Source of the DNA: Aquanectria penicillioides
Taxonomy: Eukaryota > Ascomycota > Sordariomycetes > Hypocreales > Nectriaceae
Assembly (NCBI GenBank): GCA_003415625.1
Contig: PYIU01000002.1
Coordinates: forward strand, 558,001 to 622,000
Length of the DNA stretch: 64,000 bases
Direction: 5' to 3'
Shown in pieces: positions 34,274 to 49,091 of this stretch; positions within the stretch are counted from its first letter, which is position 1; each line of letters starts with the position of its first letter. A program made the position numbers and the translations under genes. A model generated the notes under the pieces. It had not been told where the DNA came from, did no database searches, and saw nothing but the letters and a program-made list of their open reading frames with translations.

Positions 34274-36290
34274 ATGGCGCCCCCGGACTACAAGCACGAC
34301 TCCGGCAGCAACAGCAATGTTGACGTCAAGGTCGAGAGCCACCCCGGCGACAGCAGCACCGACAATGCCGATCAGCTGCTCGAGAACCTGGGCTACACCC
34401 CCGAGCTTTCGCGAAACCGATCGACCCTCCAGGTCGCCTTCATGTCCTTCGTTCTCGCCTCCATTCCCTACGGTCTCGCCACCACTCTCTACTACCCATT
34501 GGTCGGCGGCGGCCCTGTCAACATCATCTGGGGATGGGTTGCCGTCTCTCTGATCATCGTCTGTGTTGCTTCGTCCCTCGGTGAAATCACCAGCGTCTAT
34601 CCCACTGCCGGAGGTACTACAATTGTTCCCCAAGTTTTTGTTTTTCTGCGACGCTCCCTCGTTTGCTTTTGTCGCTCCTTCTGTTGTTGCTGTTGCTGCT
34701 GCTCCTCTTGTTGTGTTGCTGCTTGTGCTTGTGCTCGCTCCTCTGGTTGTCTCACCACCACCCCATGGCTCGGCTCGCGCAACTCCTCGCTTCCCTCTCC
34801 CCCCGGTCCGCTTCAACAATAACGTGAGCATGTGATTGATCGCGCTTCCTAGGTGTCTACTACCAAGCTTTCATGCTGGCTCCCCCCCGATGGCGAAGAA
34901 TTTCCGGTTGGATCTGTGGCTGGCTGTACCTCGTCGGTAACATCTCCATCACCCTCTCCGTGAACTTCGGCACAACCCTCTTCTTTGTCGCCTGTATCAA
35001 TGTCTTCGAGAACGAGGCCGGCGAAGGTGTTCTCCCCGGCGAGCCCTACCAGATCTACCTGATCTTCCTGGGCATCACCCTGCTCTGCAACGCCGTCGCT
35101 GCCTTCGGCAACAAGTACCTCCCCTGGCTTGATGTGAGAACCCCGATGAGGAATAAACCTTCCTGCGTAAAAAGGCCCCCATGCTGACCCGTTGAAATTA
35201 AAAGACTGCTGCCATTTTCTGGACCTTTGCCGGTGTCATTGCCATCACCATCGCTGTTCTGGTCATGGCCAAGGAAGGCCGCCACAGCGCCAAATATGTC
35301 TTCACTCATTTCGAGGCCTCCTCCGGATGGCCTGATGGCTGGTCCTTCTGTGTTGGTTTACTACACGCAGGTTATGCCACTTCTTCCACCGGAATGATCA
35401 TCTCGTGAGTTCTCCTTCTCCGTGCGAATAGCGCCGTGTAGCGTTTCTTGACAGGAATTCCCTAACCAACTCTCTCCCAGCATGTGCGAGGAAGTCCAGA
35501 AGCCCGCCGTCCAGGTCCCCAAGGCCATGGTCGCCACCGTCTTCATCAACACCTTTGCCGGCCTCCTTTTCTTGATCCCGCTCGTCTTCGTCCTTCCCGA
35601 CATCTCCATCCTCATCAGCCTCGCCTCTGGCCAGCCCGTGCCCACCATTCTCAAGTCCGCTGTCGGTTCCGCCGGTGGTGCCTTTGGTCTGCTCTTCCCT
35701 CTCATGGTCCTCGCCATCATGTGCGGTATTGGCTGCACCACTGCCACCTCCCGATGCATCTTCGCTTTCGCCCGTGACGGTGCCGTTCCCGGTGCCAAGT
35801 GGTGGATGAAGGTCAACCGCAAGCTCGACGTCCCCGCTAACGCCATGCTTCTCAGCATGGTTATCCAGCTCGCTTTCGGTCTCATCTACTTTGGCAACAC
35901 CACCGCCTTCAACGCTTTCTCCGGTGTCGGTGTCATCACCTTGACCATCGCCTACTGCGTTCCCATCGCCATCAGCCTTGCCACCGGCCGCAAGCAGGTC
36001 AAGTCTGGCCAGTTCTACCTTGGCTCCATCGGCACAGTTTGCAACTACATTGCCGTCGGTGCGTGCTCTCTCCGCTTGCTCCCTCACGTGAATTCGTCTC
36101 GCTGACTTGTTATTTAGCCTGGTCATTGCTCGTCACTCCTCTGTTCTGCATGCCCTCCATGGTGCCCGCGACCGCTGCCACCGTCAACTATGCTCCCGTT
36201 GTGTTCGTTTTCTTCACTGCCGTCTCCGGTATCTGGTACTGGGTCTGGGGCCACAAGAACTACGCCGGCCCGCCCACTCACGACGAGTAA
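34274..36290 (+). CDS. GABA/choline-type amino acid permease (APC superfamily)
   Basis: Plasma-membrane transporter of the fungal ACT/GABA-choline permease group, 523 aa. Exons: 34274-34613, 34853-35133, 35205-35404, 35481-36058, 36118-36290. Introns are GT-AG; the first is long for this window (239 bp). Features include an acidic N-tail, LENLGYTPELSRNRSTLQV before helix 1, SSLGEITSVYPTAGGVYYQAF across the first intron (consensus region of the family), GMIISMCEEVQKPAVQVPKAM across the third, and a DGAVPGAKWW loop. The protein ends shortly after helix 12. The ATG at 34274 has a strong CACCATGG context. The substrate could be choline, GABA, carnitine or a polyamine; sequence reading alone does not decide. 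Confidence 0.92.
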
Positions 36291-38098
36291 GCTGGCTAAG
36301 GCGGCAGCTTCTAGTGCTTTGCTTTTCGGTGGCTGCTCATCTTGTATTTGTGCGTTTGTTTCGGAGATGCGTCAATCTTCAAAAGATTATGTCGCGCAAT
36401 GCTCGATACCCCCTCAGAACGAGAAAGATAAAGTTACACCACGGTTTTTGGCGTACTATAATTGTTCGTTCAGTCGCTAAAGAAATTGTTACATAATTGA
36501 CCAAACCCCTTCTTTCCCTTGCATGCCTCAGTGATGGTGATCGTTACTTACCGCCCTGTGACAGGTTGGATAGCCGATATTACCTTGTCGTCAAGCTTTT
36601 CACTCTGGAGTCTCGGCATCCGATAGTCGAAGAGAGGCTTGTTTCACTTTTCTCACGATCGAATATCCCCTCCTCGGGGTCGAATTAAAGTAACCTATGA
36701 TATGCACGACACAGAAGAACCTTCCACGATCAAGTTCTAGCGAATGGGTGTGCAAGTATGCTGACATGTCAGAAACTCCACATTCCGTAAAAGAAGCAAA
36801 AATACTTGCCGGATTCGGACGATGATCGCGTGGCGCACTTTTCAACTTCTTCGGATGGACTACCCTATACTAGTGACGATGCCTCGATGTTTCTCAACCA
36901 AACTACCAACTCTCAAAGACAAATGTCGCAGCTACGGAATATCCAGCTGCAAATCCTGTACTTGGCTCTCGAAAGGTTCTTGACTTGAGCAGTATTGATT
37001 CCTCAGACTTTCGGACATTTCAGTTGGCTTCCTTTTTGTGTCAACAATCCCAATCGAAAGTGCACGAACGAACCTGCGAGTCGACGAAATTTCCATCAAA
37101 TGATACAACAAACTATAATAAACTCAATCTCGACTCATAATTACGATTATTAGTAGAGCTTGTTTACTCCTAATCGCGCCGGAACAAGAATGATGATCGA
37201 TACCCGTGGTTGGGGATTATCGTGGGCGTATATCAAGAGGAAATATCTCGAATCGAGAGCTGCGGTTTTTTTTTATCTGTGCACATGTTGTCAATTCTGA
37301 GCCAACTTCTGGGGATATCGACCGTGGTTATGGTTCTGAGAGAGCCATCACAGTGAAGGTGTAGACTCTTCGTTGTGGTTCTCGACATCCTGTGCAACTC
37401 GACTCGACTCGACTCGTCCTGGAACACCGATGACACTTCGAGAATGAACACCCCGGAAAACAAGTTCCAAGTTTCGGCAAATCATTCGTAGGCCGAGACT
37501 GTATTTGAAATACACAATGATGGACTATTTCTATTTACCCTACATGTGTCTCAGATGATTGTCCTGAACATGGTCTTGTACGTGAGGACTTGGTCGATTT
37601 CAAAGGGATGAATCGACTCTCAAGGTTGTTCCTGGCCAAGAGACAACTGTGCGACTACAAGATCCTTCGTGTGATCGATCATTTTCGCCTTCAGGCATTT
37701 ATTTTCGTGTCACGATGGATTCATTTGTTCGTAGGCATTTCTCGATCTAAAATTGGGCTAATCGCACGCCTAGTTCTGCTTTGTCTATGTATAAATTCGT
37801 ACTATCCTAACCAAAACACTACTTCTATGAGCAAACAATCCTATCTCAAACACAATACTTTACGAATATTTACATACAATGAACCCCTAATACACATCTC
37901 CACTGCTTTTCGATGAATCTTTGCGAGTCCATCTCGCTCTACCATCCCAAAGCCCAAGGCAGCTGCCTCTGCCAAAATATCATCATTATTAAGCCGTAGG
38001 AATCGTGGCAATACTTTTTCATGGATGATTCAGACGGAGAGGCGTTCACGTCACATGCTGAGTCACACGGGGCTGCAAAAAGCAGTCAACTCTTGCAT

Positions 38099-38126
38099 AA
38101 AGTGGCGTGAAACGGCTACGCCACTT
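38099..38126. other. inverted repeat (9-bp arms)
   Basis: AAGTGGCGT and ACGCCACTT flank a nine-base loop. It is isolated, with no adjacent gene. It could be a protein-binding palindrome or chance. Confidence 0.4.
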
Positions 38127-41100
38127 GCAAGAGCAAACTCGGGCAATTTACGCAAACATCTTGCTCTCTACGACCCAACAGTGCCGCCCGTTACCGCAAA
38201 AAAAAAATTATCTTCCCCACTCCATTCACATCCTGTTGGCGCCGTAAGGAGAGACGTGCAGGACCTCGTTTAGAATGGTAATGATAACCACCCTACAATG
38301 CCGGGCAAGGAAACTGCTTAGCCACCTCCGCACATCATCACTATTGTTATCTTTTCTTAACCCTGCTGTGGGCGCGTCGTATTCAAACCTCGAACCCTAG
38401 CCAGCTGGACCCCAAATGTGTTATGCATGTAGACGACGCAATGGAACCATGCCATATCCCACCCCTCCCTTTGCCTCTTGCGTCTCAACTCTGCCACTTG
38501 GCTTGCTCCCGAGTCATTCCTGGTGGTGGTAAGAGACGAGAGGGGGAAAGGTTCTCCGGAGGTGCTGATTCCATTCAGCTCGCGGTTCATGCGCGCCATC
38601 GACATGTCAAAGGGAAGCCGGATCGCTTGATGCAATGCGGCCTCCGTATAAATCTCTTTCAGGCAGATCTCAGCTACTTCGCCCATAACTGCTGAGCCCA
38701 TGTTCTAGAACCTTGTTGGGTCTCACCCGCCTCGCCACCACCATCTCCCGCCCGCTGGAGATTAGATACGCTCGGCCAAGGGGCCAAGGATTCCCGATGG
38801 CAGGCAAAGTGATGCATCAGGCGATCTTTCTCCGGAAATCTGAACGATTGAAAATAATTGAGGCAACAGCTCATTTGGGTTTCCAACTCCCAGTCATTGA
38901 GGTTGTGTAACGCGACCGGTGACTGCCTCGCTGAGGGACCAGAACAAAAGAGGACAGGCGTGCATATGCTGTGCAACGGGGGCGATGAACCTTGCCACCA
39001 ATTCGTGCAAGCCTTGCTGAAAGAGGAACCAATGGCTTGACCGATGAGCCTGCATGTGCAAAGTTACTGATAGAAAGAGGGCAATACAGCGCTTGTGCGC
39101 AGATGGGATGCCCTGTCAGTGTTGCTTCGAGTGTGCCGCTCGATATAGCCTCAAGTTGGGCGTGGGAGAGACCGGTCTGGGCCAGGGAAGGACATGGCGA
39201 AGGAATAGGATTGCGTCCTACGATGGAGACCACTATTGCCTAAAAAAGATACATTTTCTTACTTGCTTGACAATAACGCCTTTGATTTCTAATATTCAAC
39301 CAGGTTTTGATAGTAAGTTTCCTAACGCCAGTGATTTTTACACTCTTCTCTTCATCACTCAACGACAACGCGCTATTCGAGCACTTTCGGTTCATTCGTT
39401 GGTGAAATCACATGAACATTTGGATAATGCGCATCATGCATCCAAGCAGCAGACTAGATCTAATGATCGAAAAGAGAGATTTTTAGTCGAACACGTTTTC
39501 GACGTTGAATAGGCAAAAGTTCAGAAAAGCCCGCAAGACTGGATACACATGATCGCACACATGATTATGAAGGCCATGGAAATCGGAGAGACCCGAGATC
39601 CGAGGCGTATAATCGGAATATTCTCAAGTATTCGACTCATCACCTGAGACTGCACAAGTCTAAAAGAGGAGCGCTAAGGGGGTTGTGACAACTCACGTTT
39701 GGCCTGTTCAAACTCTCCTTGATCGAGAATATCGGTGAAGCGCTGGATAGTCGGAATGTTGACCAGCCAGTCAGTTGATACCATCCACCTATGGACAATG
39801 AAACCCATACAATGCTTCACTAAGTATCCTTGGGGTGCGTGAGGGAAATAGAGGCGCGTGACCACTATCCGTATCAATGCGGCCGCTCGGTGCGACTGAG
39901 TGCATGGCTTTCTGCCTCAGTTTTTTTCAATTTTCCTCGCGGTTGAGCAGCAACTGGAACTAACTCGTAGGCTAAAATTCCGATGGAGGAGGTCATCTGC
40001 TCCATGCTTACGCAGTGCATCCTGCGAGTACTTCTTAGGGGGGTCAAGATGACATATCTGCATGAGCCCGTCTGCGGGCGGATACCCCGGATCTCAGACT
40101 CGGACAGACATCTCAGTCACCGCGTAGGAACCGGTCAGTGCATCAGCACGTCTGCGCAGAAAGCCACATCGGAGAGAGAAGCTGTCGAGGCGCGACATAT
40201 GTGCATGTCAAACGGGGTCTAAACTGCATTCATGGGCACCGAGGCATCGTTCGAGAGAGCGCGTTTGGCATCTGTGGCCTCGGGATGCAACCACAGAGCG
40301 GCCATACCGCAATTTCCCCGCGCATACCTCATGTAAAAAAGGGAAGACACCAAGCTCAAGGCGGTGAAGTAGGACGCGGCTTCTACCTGTACAATGACGC
40401 TGCTGCGGCCTGCGCCGGAGAAAGAGCTGCTTGGACCTCCTCAGCGCGGGACTCCGCGACCCGGGAAGCTAGGGCGGAGAGACAGAGAGAGGTGTGCGGA
40501 GACGGAACCCATCGATATCAAAGTAGAGAGGTTGATACAGCGCTGCGCAACTTCAGCAACCCGGGAAAGGCCTCGTGCATTGTGTGTTTTGGTTACGTTG
40601 TTTCAACGCTCTGCAATCTAGCAATTTACGTAAGGTCCACCGATAAAGACGACGACAAAAATTGCCTGAAATTGCTTAAACTAAGCGGGACGCGATCTCA
40701 TATCAAACCGGCCCCTCTTGGTGATGGCGCCGTCAGGGCGACTGGCGGCGCTAAGACTCGGAATGGGACTCCGGGGCCCAAGGGCACGGCGACGGTCGCT
40801 GCTAGATCAGCCTCTGCCCGCGTCAATGAGACCACTCTAACGAACGCCAATGCAAGCTAGCGGCACAAACCAGATGCCCTCTGCAATAGAGATGGGAGGG
40901 AGATGGGGGCTGGGGCGAGCAACTGTGCTACCGCTATGGGACAGGTACATACAGGCCTTACATATGGTATTGTTGGGGGCTGGAGACTGGAGTCCCAGTG
41001 GATAAGGGCGGCTGGGAATAGAACTTGGCATATGAACAGTGAGCGAGTACGCGATCGCGAGAGGCCGTGCGCGACAGGCCTAGGGGCCTAGCTAGCTTGA

Positions 41101-44100
41101 TTTCTCCAACTCGCGCCGACGTTGAGGTTGATACTAGCTAGCAGCCGATTGTGACGCGATATTGAGCATGCAGGATACGTCATGTCTACCTCAGAATCGC
41201 CAGAGGGGCACGAGGGGGAGAGGAAAAGGCAAAAGGAAAAGAAAAAAGCAAAGGTACCCGGCATGGCATACCACGCGAAGGATCTGTAGATGGATGAAGA
41301 AAAAGGAAAACCAATTGCTCAAAGCAAGGGGAGAAAAGCCTCTGTTCCTGAAAATGGCGAACAGCAATCGTCAGTCTCTTCCCCAGGTTGGCCCTTAACT
41401 CGGCAACCATCCCGATCAAGTGGGTGTCGAAACCCGTGCGGAGATGCGTTGCATTCATTCATTCTGGGAAATCAGAGGTTGCAACCCCCCGCAACTCGAA
41501 TAATGTCGAATGCCCGATGGAGCAAAAGCGACGGCTTCAGAGTGGGCGACTTTCGCCATCAGGCTAGATCATGAGGAAGTGGAATGTCACCATACTGTCC
41601 TTATCTTGACCGGCTGCGCAGGGGCTCAAGGACTTTGGCGATCAGCGGGGATATTAGGCCATTGGTAGCCCTTCCCCAGACACCAACACTGAGGCTCCCA
41701 AACGTTATCATCCACTATCGTAGCTTCCTACCAGGGGGGGGCTTCGCGCTCTGCTCCGCATTCTTCGCCCGCATGGGGTAGCTCGGGGTAGGGGACGGGC
41801 AAGCTCCTTCTTGATATCGGGGGACAAGGAGCGTGCGAGAGTCCGAGCCGGCTTATCCTCGAGCTTTTCACACGGCAGAGATGCCGCAAATGCTTTATTG
41901 CGCGTCCGTAGCGTAAATGCACATTGCATCTTCCGTGTTGGAGGGGGGACCTGGGGTATCTCTGACCGTGCGTTGGTTTGCGGAGGGAGGGGGACGAGGC
42001 CTGGGAGTTTCCTCACCGGTGTACTAGTTATGGTTTACCCCGGGCTTGGTATGACTTGATGTTTCTGTCATGCTCATATCATGTCGCATCCCAGGGTGCC
42101 AATAGCCCAAGAAATGCGCAGCTCTGTAATGTAGCTCGCACAAACCTCCCATGTCCCCCATCCCTTCCACACTGGACTGGAACCCCTCTCGGAAGGCGGA
42201 TGCACGTTTGCGAATGAAGCCCTAGAGATCCATTGCGGTTGTAGCGTCGTGGTCGGCCGAGACAGGGGGAGCTTCATCTAAGCGTCAAAAGGCCACAATA
42301 GACTTCTTGACCGCGCCATGGAGTCGTGGCGGAGGCTTTTGGCTCGCTGAGGAGAAAAATGATAGCAACGCCGTGTTGCATTGAGGGGTAGCAGGTGGGG
42401 TACACAAGGGATGCTTGATGAGGAAAAGAATAGAGAAACGAGTCAAGGCAGGGTGACATGCAAAGTAGAGGATGAGGACATCCGAGCAAACGAGTGGCTG
42501 CTGAGAGGGGGCGTGTCGCTGTGGCTGTCAGCTCCCATCCCATCTGCTATCGTCCTGATCCTGTTCCGGTCGTTGGCCTGTCACATCACCCCACTACTGT
42601 AGCTCCGACCGGGCGGAAGACCCGGAAAGCTTGAGCCTCGTGCACACCGAAGGGGAAGGGCCAAAAGGTGTATCTGTCTGACGTGAAACTCTGCAACACC
42701 AAAAGAATGCTTTGATACCAGAAACTTTGAACATCGCGATGGACAGTGCTCCATGTGGGGGAGGATCGCCGTCGAGTCGCGCATTGGCCGCCGCCAAGGT
42801 CCACCCCCGCCTTGTGGCCAGCGACCGAGACCTCGATAGTGAAGAGCAGCCGCCGCAGCGCACAGAACCATTGCCGCTGGCAGAGGGCCACAGCGTTGCA
42901 GGCGCTTTTTGGCGGGTCTTTGGCTTAGGCTTGGACTTGGGGGTGGCAGGACAGGGGCTGGATAGTCGAAACCAAAACCAGTGCGTATGCACTGGGTTGA
43001 ATGTTGAATGTTGAATGGTGTTGGTGCTGGTGGCAGTAGAGCTTACATCTTTTGGCCTCGAGGAGCTGGGCTACTGTGGGCTGGGGCTGGGGCTGGATTG
43101 GGCGGAGGCTTGAGGGTGTATCGATGAATGGACCGGTGAACACCAGCTTCTCCATCTCGATCTGGGCGAAACCTGCACAAAGCTGGATTCGGGGTCCAGT
43201 CTTCACAAGAACAAAGCTGCAATGGCGATGCATGTACGAAGGGTCCTGATGGCAAACTTGGACGCAAATATTGTCTAAACGGGGAAAACTCAAGAGAGAA
43301 TCATGAGCCGGGTGTCTAGGTGGATGGCTACATCCCGGATTTTTGATGCAGGATCAACAGAGAAATCTTGTAGGCCACTGCAACTTATGTTGAGACCTGA
43401 TATGATGATCAGGGTCTGCATTGTTTTCTGATCATGGGGCGCGCCATTCTTGCCCATGGCCTGAATTTGACTAAGAGCAACGAGGTGCGGAACTCAAACC
43501 GCGGAATTCGCGTTGCCAATTTCATCAGATGATGTTCTCTCGGACTGCAATCGAGTTATCAGACCATCAGATCGTGATTCTCTAAACGAGTCCCAGCGGC
43601 CCCGCAGAGCGACGGAGATTCTGGACATGCCCCCTCAGTCAAAGCGATGATGGGGGGTTTTTTTTTGTGTGAGTGTGTGCCGCGACCGGCATTGTGTCGT
43701 GTTTGGCGTCTTTGTCGATGGCGCAACGCGATACCACCATCTCGACACACCAGTGGCGAGAAAGCTGGCCGTCAATAGGAAGTTGAGGCGCCTTTCGAGA
43801 TGTTTGCACACCGCTCCGGGTTCCTGTTCAATGCTGGATCTGGCGAACAGACGGCAATCTTGAGGCCGGCGGGTGATGGTGCGGCTGTTGGCGCAACCTA
43901 AGGTTGTAGACGCAATATGGCTCGAAATGATCGTTTTTGTCACAATTTTTTTTTGATAAATCGACTCGCAACCATCGAATCCAGACCATGTCAGAAGCGA
44001 GTCATAGCATGTATGATGTGCCGTCAATGATCAATCTCGGTGTACGGATTGCCTCATCCCTGTTCCTTGTTTCCTGTGGCCCACCCTGCCCCCTGTCCCC

Positions 44101-47100
44101 TGTCAGAACATGGACGCCGGCTTAGCGAAAGGCAAAGCCTCACAGGGGATGGCGGGACTGGTGGGACATGCAGGCCTCGGGGGTAGCCAATGGAGAAGGT
44201 TTCATGAGGGCCGTTTTCGAGTGCATCAAGCTTTGGGTGGATTCAACTGCAGCAGAACGAGGGCGTCTGCGAGGCAGCCTTTTGTGGCGTGCGAAACCCT
44301 CCGGGTTGAGACACAGATACGCGGGGGATAGCATTGAGGCTTGTGCGCGGCTCTGATAAGACATTTTGAGCGCGAGATCGAAGGTGGTTATCTGGCCATT
44401 GTGTCATTGAGTGGACGCGAGCAACGACATCGGACTTGTATGTGCGCCGGGCCGGGCATGGCAGATAGGGCCTCCGAAGTCGTCGGGTGTCTATTGATAA
44501 CGGATCTGCTGGTTGCAGCACAGAAAGAAACCCTTGGGATCTGGATGACGATAGATGATGGCAGACATCTCAGGAATTCTCGGGTGTCGTTTGCTGATTT
44601 GACGCTCCGCTGCCTCCCCCTTTGTTGCCCCTCCCTCCCATCCCACGCATACTGTTCCCTCCCTTGTCGCATCGTGCTGGAATCTCATCCGTACGTACCG
44701 TGCCGACCGAGCCTTAGCACACCTCCCAATCATACGACAAGGGTGGTCTTGGCGGGCGCGAGTGGGTGGAAGGTTGCTCTGCCGAATGGCGCTAGAGGCA
44801 AAAGGCACTCAGATCAATGAACTGTGGTGTCGGCCATGCCGGGGGCTCGGTGCCTCCCGCTTTAGATGTGGATGGAGGAGTGCCTTGCCAACTGGGTGTG
44901 TGCGATGGCGATTCACGAAAACAATTCCGAAAGGCAAAAAAAAAAAAACCAATAAAATGTCAATGTCAATTTGAGACAGTAAGCGGATGTTTCCATGGGC
45001 GCCGAGCCGATTCCATGAATACGACGTCCGTCTGCAACGGAGATGACCACAAGATGGTGTACATGATGCCTGATGTGATGAGATAGGATGGGACGCGTCA
45101 GGTTGCGCATGATGGGCCAAGCCCAACACGAGAGAGCGGAGAGAAGGAGGATTATGAGGAGGAGTAGCACCATAATAGTCGCAACATTGGGGATGTAGCA
45201 GCAGCTAGGCGGACGGGGGGACGAGACAGGAACGGCCAAAGAAAAAAAGTTCCTGACATCTACTTGGGTAGTTCACTGCACATATCTGCGGCTCTCGATG
45301 TGGTGACAATGCAAATGATAATGCCAATACCAGCCAGCGAACGGTCGGTATTGGACGTCAATGGACAATTCTCGGCGATGGTTCTAGAGCAGAGGACGCT
45401 GTGCTGCAACTTTGTCACGCTTTGGGTTCGTCCTCGGATCACTTCATTCATTGTTGGGGGATGGCGATTTGCCATGTTGAGTGTGTAACTCCGAGGAGTT
45501 GCAAGGACCAGGCCGCCCGCCATCGCCCAAAATGATCTGCTTCAGCTGTGACAGGTGGCCGTCGTATCAGCACCAAAGTAGCTTGGTGGGGAAAGGTACA
45601 AACCCAGTAGTTAGTGTTTATTCCGTTGGCGCTCTGGAGGGCAGGGCAGGGCAGTAGCAGGACAAGGGAGTGAGCAGGGGGGAAGATGCGATGGCAAAGG
45701 ATTATGTTGAAGCATCCACATCCACATCCACATCCCATGTCTAAGCCCATCCGCTCACCCCCATGCTGGCCATCTGTATCTCCAACTATGGATCCCTCCA
45801 TCAGATCATGTACATTGCATTGCCGCGACGCAAAGGCACACGCCGTTGTACTCTGGCCCCGGTCAATCAGTCCAGCGTAGCACACCAGTACAGGCACACA
45901 AGCAGGACAGTATGCACAGTACATGAGAGGGCCATCCATGGCTTGTTAGTCGTCTTGGGGGGGGCGTTTTCTTGTTGTTGTTGGGCCTTTTGCCATTCTC
46001 ATGCTCATCGCTCATGCTGCCATGCCGCCGCAGACTGCCAACGCCAGCTTGGACTGGGGCCTAGTGCCGCCACAGCTCGGAGCCTGTGCACAGTTCCCAG
46101 TGCTCATTGCACGGGCGAGGGTTCATTACGCCTCGTCCTTGCTGGCGGTGCTCCAACGAAAAATCGGCAACATCGAATTTTTTTTTAGCTGCCGTCGGTC
46201 GGCCGCCTAGGCATAGGGCAAAAAACCCGGGTTGCCCACCGTTAGTCGTTCATTCCAGGACCACGGGGTGTTTTGCTTGCCGATGGAAGACGAGGGACGA
46301 CGAAAAGCTGGAGGAAAAAAAGAAGAAGACGGGTCCAGAAATTTCTTCTCGGTGACAGGGTGAGGTTCGTGGGGTGCTCCCCTGCCTGCTTCTTATCTGG
46401 TTTGGGCCTTCGCTGAGGGGCATGCGAGAAGCAGGCGCGATGCAGCGATAATGCAAGACAGCACCGGTAATCAGTGCAGCTACGGAGTACATAATCCATA
46501 TCATGTTCAACCGCGTGGAGCCAAACTGGTGCTCATCGCCGCCATCGCCGACACTAATTTGGAGGATAATCGATTGGAAAGACGGGCCTCCACAGCGACT
46601 CCGCCTTAGTATGGGGCCTTGATGATGATATGATGATTTGGATCTGGTCCGTCACCCACCAAATGCTTGCCGCCTCCGACCAAGTCGAGCCCCCAGCCCC
46701 AGCACCAGCACCAGCCCCGACTTGCGGATGGCTTGGATGGTGAGACAGGAGGCGGTTGCCGAAGAAGACGGAGAAGACGACGGTGGCGACGGCATTCCAG
46801 CCCCCCGCACGTTGTGTCTGAGATCAGGCAATCGCCGTCTGTGTGTGCGCTTTTGGTGTATGTGGTTGCCGTGTCAGGGCGCCATTGTATTTTTGCATGT
46901 GTCCGGTCTCATCTTGCTAGAGTGCCAGTCGCCGACCAATTGGACCAAGACAAAGACCGACCAAGACCAAGAGAGGAGAGTCGTGAGGGTGCTGCGACGA
47001 CGGAGCTCTGGCTGGTTTGTGGCTTGGCGCTGTCTGTGTGGCGGGGCTCTCGACACAACAAAAGCTCTCCAACCAAGGAGAAGCAAGCTTAGCTCAGGAG

Positions 47101-47469
47101 AGAGTGAGCAAACGAGCGAGGCCCATCAGGCTAGTCTGAGGGACCCAGTGCGAACTAGGAGGATGGATGATCCGATCCAACTTGGAAAACCTCACCCACC
47201 CGCTCAGGCCAGCAAGCAAACCCGCAGGGGGAGGGTGTGGTGTGCAGGGCGAGTGGACGTGGTTCGCTTGCTGTCAGATAGTAGCCGCCACAGGGCCACG
47301 AGCGTTGAGATCGCAGGGCCAGGGGCACAGGAGAACTGGGCATGTGTGCCTGAAAACAGACCCAGTTACAGGGGACGAAACGGAGACGAAGGCCTTGATG
47401 AATGTTGTACATACACAGCTCCAGCATGTGAGTAAGTTCGGAGCAAGTCCTCCACCTTGTCCCCAGTCT

Positions 47470-47488
47470 CCCCCCCCCCCCCCCCCCC
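47470..47488. repeat. poly-C run, 19 bases
   Basis: An uninterrupted C homopolymer on the plus strand within the gene-poor region. Such runs are rare in fungal DNA and error-prone in sequencing. Confidence 0.85.
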
Positions 47489-49052
47489 TCTTGGTCAGAC
47501 TTGGACAGTCAAGGCTAGAAACCCCACGCCCCGGCTCAGGGCCTCAGGACAGGGCAGGCATCCTCTGAGACAACAGACGCTCGCAAACACGTTTGCTGTG
47601 CATCTGGACAATATCGATGCGATCCATTGTGGCCAGGTCCGGGTTGGACAGGCACGGCTAGCACTGGTCGCGGGCTCTGATCCAATCCCTTGGGCATGGC
47701 CGCCACCCCAGGCACAGGAAAGCCCGGAGTGGTGAGACACTGGAAGAATGAGCGCGTGGTTTCTACGACGACTACGTCATTGACGACGGCGGAGACGCCC
47801 ATCAGTCGACATGCACGAGTGCCGCAGAGACGACCACTAACATGTGTTGCGTCTGCAGCCTGGCGCAGGACAGCAGCAGGCAATTAGACAAGTGCAGCGG
47901 AGACAAGTAACGGGGAAAGAAAAGAAAAAAAAAAAAGTGAAGCGAAGCCTTGGGCTTTGGACAGCATGCCTTGAATTGCCCCGTGGCTAGCAGAGCATTG
48001 ACTGATTGGAGACAATGGGCTTCCTGTGATGCTGATCATGACGACGAGACTCTACGTCCATGTTTGCTTGGGCTCACTTTGCCGTAGACAGGAACAAGCT
48101 TGGCGCATTCCACCCCCACAGATGACAGAGGGAACGAACGTTTTGCTGAGGATCCATTTTGGTGGCCGTATCCGTTGTGATGGAGAGCCAGTCCAGGCAC
48201 AATCACACAGCACAGTGCAGTGACTAGAGGCTCGAGACTCGAGACATCTCAAAGGTTGTGGCGGTGGACCCCCATTCTTTGTCTTTGAGGACCTGTCTGT
48301 GTCTGTGCTACAAAGCATGCCGGACACCAGATGTCGGGAGCCCGTGAATGAAGAGGATGTCGTACGGGTCGGCATGTGCCTAGATTGAAGGGATACCGCA
48401 AGCAGTAAACCACTGGGCCCCAAACGGGCTTAAAACGACGATGCATGTCGGTGAGGAGCAGCAGCAGCAGGGAGAAGCTATCCGCCGGCTCCCTGGGTTT
48501 ACCATACTCCAGACATGCATGCATACGATACGGGCCTGCAAGAGGTAGTCGGTAGGCCGGTACCGTAGTACATGGTATCATGTGTCGGAGACAAGACGTT
48601 GCTGTTGCAGCTGTAGCTGTAGCGCCGGCACTGCGCGGCGCTGCGTGGCCCTGTTGATGCTGATACTTTGCGACTGACCTGCCATGGCGGTGGCCTCGGC
48701 GCATCCGGAACCAACGGACTGGGAGGGGGCAACAGGCACGCACCCAGCAAAGCCTCAAGTAGGATCTGGCTGGCACTGTGCACTGTGCACCGAGCCCATG
48801 GTGCTTTCATTGTAGTGCACGAAGTAGCGTGGTGGAATGGTGTTCCTAGTGTGCCAATGTTGGGGCGTGGAGGATTGGGTGAGCCCCCACCCTCGCTCGA
48901 CGTCGTCTCGTCTTTTTCTGTTTGCGCTCGACTGAACTAAGCATCACCACTCGCTCTCAGACTTCGGGTTCAGCACAGACAGCAGAAACACAACACAGTA
49001 TGGGGAGGGTCGCCGCACGTATGAGGATCCCTCCCATCCTGCGAGGGATGGG

Positions 49053-49091
49053 TCTGCCTGTGTGACTGCCTGTGTGACTGCCTGTGTGTCT
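49053..49091. repeat. GCCTGTGTGACT tandem repeat
   Basis: Three copies of a 12-bp unit, the last diverged. Minus-strand frames through it give spurious Gln/Ser/His repeats. Confidence 0.75.

Noticed and set aside
40138..40860. 240-codon frame in the gene-poor region
   Set aside because: No hydrophobic core, no motif, mixed composition, and no splice or start context of note.
46638..47435. 265-codon frame in the gene-poor region
   Set aside because: Arg/Ser/Cys/Trp-rich composition typical of random GC-rich frames, with competing frames on both strands.
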